Part shown: in pieces, positions 1 through 5,494 of the stretch
How positions within the stretch are numbered: the stretch's first letter is position 1
How the letters are laid out: every line of letters begins with the position of its first letter
Assembly (NCBI GenBank): GCA_027334785.1
Contig: DAHWQF010000025.1
Location: 1 to 14,326, forward strand
Reading direction: 5' to 3'
DNA: 14,326 bases
Origin: Acidimicrobiaceae bacterium
GTDB taxonomy: Bacteria > Actinomycetota > Acidimicrobiia > Acidimicrobiales > Palsa-688
Made by a program: the position numbers and the translations under genes
Notes under the pieces: model-generated
Seen by the model: the letters and a program-made list of their open reading frames with translations, nothing else
Database searches by the model: none
Told to the model about the DNA's origin: nothing

Positions 1-2
1 CC

Positions 3-1049
3 CAACGTGCCGGCCTGCCAACCGTCATGTACACCGCCCAGAACATAGACAAGCGGTACCCTCCTCCGTTCTGCTATTACGAACGAACAGCCTTGAGGCG
101 GACCGCTGGACTTTACCCGTGCAGTCGACAGGCTGCCTCTGTGGCGAGGGGAAAGGGCTTTTCAGGCCCGCTGCAGGTCCTGCCCCTAGGCTGCGACGAA
201 AGGATCTTCCGCCCAGCAATGAGCACTCCCAATACCCGAGGGCATCCCCGAAGAGAGATCGTGCTCGGCATGGTGGGACGGCTGTCGCTAGAAAAGGGCA
301 CGCGCGACGCCGTCAGGTGCTTGGCAACCATCTGCCGCAGCCGGCCAGCGCGCCTCAAGATCGTGGGCACGGGCCCCGACCAGCACGACCTCGTCAGACT
401 GGCACACGAACTGGGCGTGGCCGAACATGTCGAGCTCCAGCCGTGGGCGAGCGGCGATGCGCTCGCTGCAACGTATCGCGACTTCGACATCCTGCTTGTC
501 CCCAGCCTGGCCACGTCGAGGTGGGTCGAGCAGTTCGGCCGCGTGATCGTGGAAGCTCAGGCGAGCGGCACTATCGTCGCGGCCTACACGACAGGGGCCA
601 TCCCCGAGGTCGCGGGGAAGGCAGCCCTCCTCGTAAGCCCGGGTGACCACAAGCGTCTCGCATCCGAAATCCTGCGCACGCTGGACGACGCTTCCGAGGT
701 CGAACGGCGCAGGCACCTGGGCCTGTCCAACGCGGCCCGTTGTAGCTGGCACCAAGTCGCCTTAGCGCAATCCGAACTTTACGAACAAGCTTCGGCCTTC
801 GCATCGACATTCCAAGACCGTAAGGGCACACAGACACCGAAAGAGCCGCTGGCCACCCGGCAACAACGCGCCCGCGCCCGGAAAGAATATGGACCAACGG
901 CAGCCACCCCCACCGGTTTTCGGCCATTTGCCCTTCCCCTCTTGCGCGCCGGCGGGCCGTTGTCGACAATCCTCGGGCTCACGATAGACCTTGCGGTCGA
1001 CGTGCGCGACGCAACAGTTTTCGCGTCCGCGCGCGCTCGCCGGCTCTGA
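3..1049 (+). CDS. GT4-family glycosyltransferase, 5' end outside the window
   Basis: The frame is open to the left edge, so the N-terminal acceptor-binding part is missing. What remains is the end of the N-lobe and a complete C-terminal nucleotide-sugar-binding lobe of a retaining GT-B enzyme. Visible signatures, counted from the Met at 27, are the PLGCDERIF lobe linker (about 53-61), GRLSLEKG (about 83-90), LKIVGTGP (about 109-116), and the E-x7-E motif EQFGRVIVE followed by GAIPEVAG, which binds the donor sugar nucleotide. Such enzymes build exopolysaccharide or cell-wall glycans at the inner face of the membrane. After the usual family end (near base 790) about 75 residues rich in Arg, Pro and Ala follow with no recognisable domain, so the original stop may have been lost. 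The stop is one base before the ATG of the next, decayed, GT4 gene. Donor and acceptor cannot be read from sequence. Confidence 0.85.
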   Translation, partial: QRAGLPTVMYTAQNIDKRYPPPFCYYERTALRRTAGLYPCSRQAASVARGKGFSGPLQVLPLGCDERIFRPAMSTPNTRGHPRREIVLGMVGRLSLEKGTRDAVRCLATICRSRPARLKIVGTGPDQHDLVRLAHELGVAEHVELQPWASGDALAATYRDFDILLVPSLATSRWVEQFGRVIVEAQASGTIVAAYTTGAIPEVAGKAALLVSPGDHKRLASEILRTLDDASEVERRRHLGLSNAARCSWHQVALAQSELYEQASAFASTFQDRKGTQTPKEPLATRQQRARARKEYGPTAATPTGFRPFALPLLRAGGPLSTILGLTIDLAVDVRDATVFASARARRL

Positions 1050-1050
1050 C

Positions 1051-1606
1051 ATGGCCCCACCCGTCCCCCCTCGCGAGGCCTGTCAGCGCACAAGCCGCCG
1101 CGCTACGGCTCCGATCCTGGTCAATGGGCACTTTTGCAGGCGCCCCACCACGGGCGTGGAACGGGTGGCAGCACCTGTGTGGCACCCCTAGAGGCTCACG
1201 ACGATGTGGGCATCGTCCTCCCAGGCCCGTTCGAGCGGCATCAGTGGGCACGCTTGGGAGCAACTCGTTCTCCCCTTCCAGGCACGTGGCCGACCGACAG
1301 TTGGCGACCCTTTATGCTGCCTGTGCGGGGTTCGTCTTCCCATCCCTATATGAGGGTTTCGGACTCCCGCCGGCCGACGCTGCCGCTTACGGTTGCCGCA
1401 TGCTGGTTTCGGATATCCCACCGCTCCGAGAGTTCCTCGGAGAGGGCCCGATATATGTGGACCCGAGCTCGGTGAAAGACCTCGCCAACGGCTTGTTCCT
1501 TCTGTTGTTGGACCCCTCACGTGGGACAGTCCAGGCTCCGCCAAAGAGACGCTGGGCACAAGTCGCCGACGACGTTTACGCCACTTTGCGCGCCTTGCTC
1601 GACTGA
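1051..1606 (+). pseudogene. Decayed GT4 glycosyltransferase with frame changes and internal deletion
   Basis: Pieces of one GT4 gene appear in family order but in different frames. ILVNGHFCRRPTTGVERVA (from 1114) is the usual N-terminus, and that frame meets a TAG at 1189. DDVGIVLPGP follows in a second frame (about 1200-1230). SGISGHAWEQLVLPFQARG returns to the first frame (about 1238-1290). A third frame then jumps directly to the C-lobe: ADRQLATLYAACAGFVFPS, EGFGLPPADAAAYG, SDIPPLREF, ending in TGA at 1604-1606. The whole middle of the protein, roughly two thirds of a normal enzyme of about 380 residues, is absent between ARG and ADRQ near 1280-1290. The ATG at 1051 starts one base after the upstream stop, so the intact ancestor was probably co-translated with the preceding glycosyltransferase. 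Motif identity is direct; the order of events is inferred. Confidence 0.75.
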
Positions 1607-2000
1607 CACGGAGGTGAAAACCGCACTGACTGTGGACAGCGCTTTCAACTGCACGTCCGACTTCCGGGCATGGTTGACACCGGCGACCAACAAGCCTACC
1701 TCGCCCCCTCCAAGCGCTTTGCCCCGTGGACAACATGGTCTTCCTCCCCACTGCATGCGTGCTTCTCGGATGGCCACCAAGCGTTGGCAACCACCCTCGG
1801 CCTTTCACGTCGTTAGCAAGCTCGGCGCGCGACTCCTCGGGCGAACCGCCGACACCTGGCCTGCGAGAACCCAACCCCCTTCACCACCCGGAGGGCGACC
1901 GAGAGGTCCCTGACAGCAACTCGCCCTAATCTCTGCACAAAGCCGAAGAGCAGCGACGCGGAGCGTCTGGTAGACAGCACTAATCGCGCTCGCGAACTGA
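1607..2000. other. Intergenic stretch with no recognisable gene
   Basis: Open frames exist on both strands, but they are rich in Pro, Ser, Thr and Arg, carry no family motif and lack convincing ribosome binding sites. The stretch lies between two decayed genes, so it is probably further degraded coding DNA. I see no hairpin, repeat or RNA gene in it. Confidence 0.5.
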
Positions 2001-2645
2001 CGAGCATGCCTGGTTGCGCTACGGTACCTTAAGGGTGCACCCCCCTACACGGGCACCAACGACTCCCGACAAGAGGACGGGACCATAGCACAGATGATGC
2101 AGCTCCAAGGGATTTTCTACCACAAGCCCATCTCGTTCACAGAGGTCGGTTGGCGGTCAAACGGCCCCTACGATTTTCTTCACCAGGCGAGCACCATGGC
2201 GCGGGCCATGGTGTGGACGAAGGTCCTCGGCATCCCCATCTGGGCTAATTCTTCGACGAGGGCGGCCTTGGCAACGACGGCGTGCCCTTCTCGCTCATCC
2301 AGACTGACACCGACGGCGAGTGCGTAAAGCCCTCCGCCTTGGCCGTGATGGAAGCTCCCCAACAACTGGCCTGTCCTGCCGGCAAATGGTCCCTTGTGGC
2401 GTCGGTGACGGGCTCGTTCTACCAACGCACTGTCTTCCGGTTCTCCCCCCTGCGCGCCCGGGCGGTGCGCGCCACGGTGCAAGAGGCCAACTACGGGGGC
2501 TACGCGAGCGGCGCCGTGTCCTCTCTCTGCCCGAACTCCACACCCCTCACGATGGAGACCCACGCGATCGAGGTCTACCGAGCCCTCAAGGCCAGCAACC
2601 CCCTGCAACTGGGTACCAGCTCTCCGGTCACCCCACGACCACCCA
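2001..2645 (+). pseudogene. Remnant of a glycoside-hydrolase-like protein, frameshifted
   Basis: From about 2001 one frame reads a plausible protein containing MMQLQGIFYHKPISFTEVGW, RSNGPYDFLHQAS and VLGIPIWAN. The ITEVGW-like strand resembles the nucleophile Glu strand of TIM-barrel glycoside hydrolases. Near 2246-2250 the sense moves to another frame, which has a TAA at 2246 and then continues FFDEGGLGNDGVPFSLIQTD. Further on, the region with FRFSPLRARAVRATVQEANYGGYA and IEVYRA looks like a beta-sandwich accessory (discoidin-like) domain. There is no start codon with a good ribosome binding site, and an in-frame TGA (1998) lies just upstream. The reading continues into the first bases of the lasso B2 gene without an obvious own stop. 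It appears to be the 3' part of an old polysaccharide-degrading enzyme, truncated where the lasso cluster begins. The family assignment is tentative; the frame change is directly visible. Confidence 0.55.
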
Positions 2646-3026
2646 ATGAAGCTCCTCACCAGGTCCGCGCGCCGGCTCAACCCAGCGGTCCTACGCGGCG
2701 CACTGTGGGCCGCCATAGCAGCCCGCTTGATCAGGTACCGCCTGAAGCGCCACGGCCTCAAGGCCAGGGTGCCCCGGCCGCCCCGGCTCAGGCCAGAGGC
2801 CGCGCGCGGCGTGATGGGGGTACTCCGCCGGCTGGACCCTACCTGCCTGGAGAGGGCGCTAGTCGAGCAGGCGTGGCTCGCCTCGCAAGGCATCAAACGC
2901 GACGTCATCATAGGGGTGCTCCGGGACGGTTTCGAGAGCGGCCCCGCACACGCCTGGGTCGACGGCACGTCCTTTGCATCCGAGGCAACCTACGTAGAAC
3001 TTCACCGGTTGCCACCTCGACCCTGA
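2646..3026 (+). CDS. Lasso peptide B2 protein, transglutaminase-like leader peptidase
   Basis: This 126-residue protein has the layout of stand-alone B2 proteins. A basic helical N-terminal part (residues 1-50) is followed by the papain/transglutaminase-like core: the nucleophile segment TCLERALVEQAWLASQG with Cys67, the strand VIIGVLRDGF, and AHAWVDG with His102. In known systems B2 cleaves the leader from the core after it is delivered by the B1 (PqqD-like) protein, working with the cyclase in the cytosol. The acid of the triad is usually an Asp about 12 residues after the His. Here the nearest candidate is Glu113, with Asp106 directly after HAWV. The B1 partner is not adjacent as it usually is; both PqqD-like genes lie elsewhere in the window. 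No strong ribosome binding site precedes the ATG. The next gene, HprK-like kinase 1, follows after 129 bases on the same strand. Confidence 0.88.
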   Translation: MKLLTRSARRLNPAVLRGALWAAIAARLIRYRLKRHGLKARVPRPPRLRPEAARGVMGVLRRLDPTCLERALVEQAWLASQGIKRDVIIGVLRDGFESGPAHAWVDGTSFASEATYVELHRLPPRP

Positions 3027-3155
3027 CCCGCTGCTCGGAAATCGAGTCATTATTACACAGTGAACCGCTCTGGCTGACAAAATTGGAAAATAGAGCGCAG
3101 ACGGGGCCCATCTGCCACAGAACGCCAGGTACAGTAGGCAGCGTGGACAGGACAG

Positions 3156-4202
3156 GTGGCAGGTAACTCGGTGGTTGCACAACGCACCGGCATGGTCGCC
3201 CAGGTTGAAGCCCATAGGCCCAGCGAAATGGCGTTGTCCGAAAGCCCAATGCTGGTGCGTTCCCGTCATATGGGTCTCAACTTCGAGGCGCCGTTCCCTG
3301 TCGGGGAAGCCCTCGTGGACGGGTGCCAGGCTGACGTCACTGTGCACGTCGCCCAGAGCGCTCCGTTACCACAAGATGACCCAGGGACGGTCGTCGCCGA
3401 GCTCAAGGCCCGCAATGGTGCTGGCTACACCGTGTACTCACTCGGCGGTGCCTATGTGTTCCGTTTTCATGGGCTGTGCGAGTTTGAGCTAAGCGGCGAC
3501 GGGCGCAGCGTGGTCTGCCTGCCGGGTCCCGACTGTGAACACGGGCTGCTCGAAGTCCTCATGGAGGGGACAATAAGTGCGTGGCTCCTAACCTTACGCG
3601 GCTTCGCCGTCCTACACGGAAGCACCGTACGCTCGGGCAACCTTACATTTGTCTTCGCAGGATGTTCCGGCATCGGCAAGTCAACTGTAGCGGCCCTCTG
3701 TTGTGCAGCTGGGGCCCGTTTCGTTGCCGACGACGTGGTTGCTTTGCAGCAGGGACCTGAGGGCATCGCTAGCGCCGGGCTCGGCACTGAGCTGCGCCTG
3801 CGCCCACAAGCTTTCCACTTAGCAGAGCTCTTCCGGCCGCGCCTCACACTCCAACGGCTTACCGCTGACGGGCGCTTGGCGATAAGGCCGCCCCGGGCGC
3901 CCAAGGAACATAACGTGATATCAGCTGTCTTCCTCCCTCGTCCCACCCGCGACAGCTCGGAGGTCATGATGAGGCCCCTCGAGCCTACGCAAGCGATGCT
4001 CCGCCTGCTGGCAAACGCCCGCATCCAGGGGATGGTCCCGGTCGACATGCAAAAGGTCTACTTTGGGACCGTATCCGCCCTGGCTGCCTCAGTGCCAGTG
4101 CTAGAGGTGAGGGTCCCCTGGGGTCCACCTTTCCAGGCCGACCTAGGCCGCAAGTTGCTTACGCAAGGTGCAGTTGCAGCAAAACACCCCGAGAGAAGCT
4201 AG
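3156..4202 (+). CDS. HprK-like kinase 1, candidate lasso-peptide serine kinase
   Basis: This protein of 348 residues (from GTG) shows the signature of the HPr-kinase-like P-loop family: a conserved His-Gly strand VLHGSTV (His154), the Walker A loop AGCSGIGKST (168-177, Lys175), and RFVADDVVAL with the Asp192-Asp193 pair that acts in metal binding and catalysis. The N-terminal 130 residues are a beta-rich domain typical of the lasso-associated branch and unlike true HprK. In paeninodin-type pathways such kinases transfer phosphate from ATP to the side chain of the C-terminal Ser of the precursor, and the precursor in this window ends in Ser. It follows the B2 gene on the same strand and faces the PqqD-like gene at 4322-4576. 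Alternative starts are GTG 3171 and ATG 3192; an in-frame TAG at 3135 limits extension. Substrate assignment is inferred from family and context. Confidence 0.85.
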   Translation: MAGNSVVAQRTGMVAQVEAHRPSEMALSESPMLVRSRHMGLNFEAPFPVGEALVDGCQADVTVHVAQSAPLPQDDPGTVVAELKARNGAGYTVYSLGGAYVFRFHGLCEFELSGDGRSVVCLPGPDCEHGLLEVLMEGTISAWLLTLRGFAVLHGSTVRSGNLTFVFAGCSGIGKSTVAALCCAAGARFVADDVVALQQGPEGIASAGLGTELRLRPQAFHLAELFRPRLTLQRLTADGRLAIRPPRAPKEHNVISAVFLPRPTRDSSEVMMRPLEPTQAMLRLLANARIQGMVPVDMQKVYFGTVSALAASVPVLEVRVPWGPPFQADLGRKLLTQGAVAAKHPERS

Positions 4203-4321
4203 CATGCAGACCTTCACGCCGAGGTCCCATCCGGAGGTCAGAGGCTGCAGGTTGCCCCACCAACTGGTCGCCGGTCAGCACCACACCCCGCTACGCCGTT
4301 CTGTTCCCGACCGTAACAGCG

Positions 4322-4576
4322 TTACTCGATCAGGAGTTCATTAGAGCGCAGCATCTCAAGAAAAGCCTTGACATCTTTCGTTGCCGTCTCGATGTCAACT
4401 CCGTACGTCTCCACCACGGATGCCTGCAAATCCTTGAGGTTGCAGTCTTCTTGAAGCAGCTTCCATAGACACGTCCCGGTGGCATTCGTGCTCAGGTACG
4501 TGGAAGTCTTGAGATCCAAGATGACCACCTCACCGGCCACCTCTCTCCACATCACGTCCTCACTACGAACTTTCAT
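4322..4576 (-). CDS. PqqD-like lasso peptide B1 protein (leader-binding RRE), copy 1
   Basis: This 84-residue protein belongs to the PqqD fold. It has the beta-strands EVVILDLKTSTYLSTNATG, then LWKLL and a C-terminal helical part with YGVDIETATKDVKAFLEML. Stand-alone proteins of this type bind the Tyr/Pro/Leu motif of the lasso leader and present it to B2 and the cyclase. The ATG at 4576 is preceded by GGAGAAG at good spacing. It is the last gene of the minus-strand series, 18 bases after kinase 2. A gap-free hand alignment with the second copy at 12658 gives 36 identical residues of 84. Its base composition looks less GC-rich than its neighbours, which hints at a separate origin or relaxed selection. 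It ends 119 bases from the convergent kinase 1 gene. Confidence 0.88.
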   Translation of the reverse strand: MKVRSEDVMWREVAGEVVILDLKTSTYLSTNATGTCLWKLLQEDCNLKDLQASVVETYGVDIETATKDVKAFLEMLRSNELLIE

Positions 4577-4594
4577 GGCTTCTCCAGTTATCTC

Positions 4595-5485
4595 TCACCG
4601 TTGACTCTGGCGCAAACCGAAACTGAGCAGTGCTTCAACAACGGCGACAGCCGCAAGTTCAACGTTGTCTCTCCCGGGCACCGACCCGGGTTCGGGCAGT
4701 TCCAACACCCAAGCAGGAAGTGCCAACCACTCTAGCAACAGTCCCGGCGTGTCGGGACAAACCGATACCCAGGGTGCCACCCTCCGCACAAGCTCGAGCG
4801 CGTCCAGCCTCTTCAACGACACCCTTGGCCCACGCTCTAATAAAACCCATCCCCCGAACGGCGCTTCGGTTGGGCACGAGCCTGCACGCACAAGGTGTAG
4901 ACCCGCCACCGAAGATCTCTCCGGCAGCTGCGCCAGGCCACGCGCCAGCGTCAAGTCCCGCACCGCCAGCAAGCGTGGCCCCACCAGCGCTCGCATCCCG
5001 TCGAGGACCGTCACGTCGTCAGAAAGGACTGGGAAGCCCAGCCTCGCCAGCTCGCACAACAAAGTCGTCTTCCCTGTGCCGCGCTTCCCGAGCAACGCCC
5101 AAGCGGCTTCACCAAGCACGAAGCTCCCGCCGTAGTAACTGGAGCGTCCGGTCCAGTGCGCCACGACCCGTGCCGCCGATGCCAGGTAGGGGTGCACGAC
5201 AGTGGCTGCCGTCGGCGAATAACAAGCCCTCACGTCAATCGCCAGCGGTTCCCGCCGTGAGCTAACGAAGCCACCCAGGGTGTAAACGAGGGCGCAATGT
5301 GCGCTGCGCACCTCCGGGGGCCGCGGCCCAACGTGCTCGCCCCAGGAGAGGCGCGCCAAAGGCCACCCAGCGTGCTCTGCTGACACCGCAACGAGGCCCG
5401 CCAGGGCCGGGCTGAAAGACCCGGCCAGGCGTAGCCCGTAAGCGGCTCCTGTCTCCGTGCTGGCTGGGGCGTCAACTCCCACCAT
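4595..5485 (-). CDS. HprK-like P-loop kinase 2
   Basis: This 296-residue protein carries a Walker A loop LGKRGTGKTT (132-141, Lys139) and, 15 residues later, FPVLSDDVTVLDG with the Asp156-Asp157 pair. That spacing and the SDDVTVL strand are characteristic of HprK-like kinases rather than general P-loop ATPases. An N-terminal domain of about 115 residues resembles the lasso-associated branch in arrangement, but its sequence is not obviously similar to kinase 1. The upstream PRTase/HAD gene stops 9 bases before the ATG, where AGCAGGT may serve as ribosome binding site, so the two are probably co-transcribed and coupled. Likely roles are phosphorylation of the lasso precursor at a second site, addition of further phosphates (polyphosphorylation is known for some HprK-like lasso kinases), or phosphorylation of a sugar attached by the neighbour. 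Only the kinase family is certain. Confidence 0.82.
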   Translation of the reverse strand: MVGVDAPASTETGAAYGLRLAGSFSPALAGLVAVSAEHAGWPLARLSWGEHVGPRPPEVRSAHCALVYTLGGFVSSRREPLAIDVRACYSPTAATVVHPYLASAARVVAHWTGRSSYYGGSFVLGEAAWALLGKRGTGKTTLLCELARLGFPVLSDDVTVLDGMRALVGPRLLAVRDLTLARGLAQLPERSSVAGLHLVRAGSCPTEAPFGGWVLLERGPRVSLKRLDALELVRRVAPWVSVCPDTPGLLLEWLALPAWVLELPEPGSVPGRDNVELAAVAVVEALLSFGLRQSQR

Positions 5486-5494
5486 TTGTACCTG

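Noticed and set aside
4313..4325. GTAAC-AGC-GTTAC inverted repeat between convergent genes as a bidirectional terminator
   Set aside because: Five-bp stem overlapping the PqqD-like stop region and no T-run on either side; not convincing.
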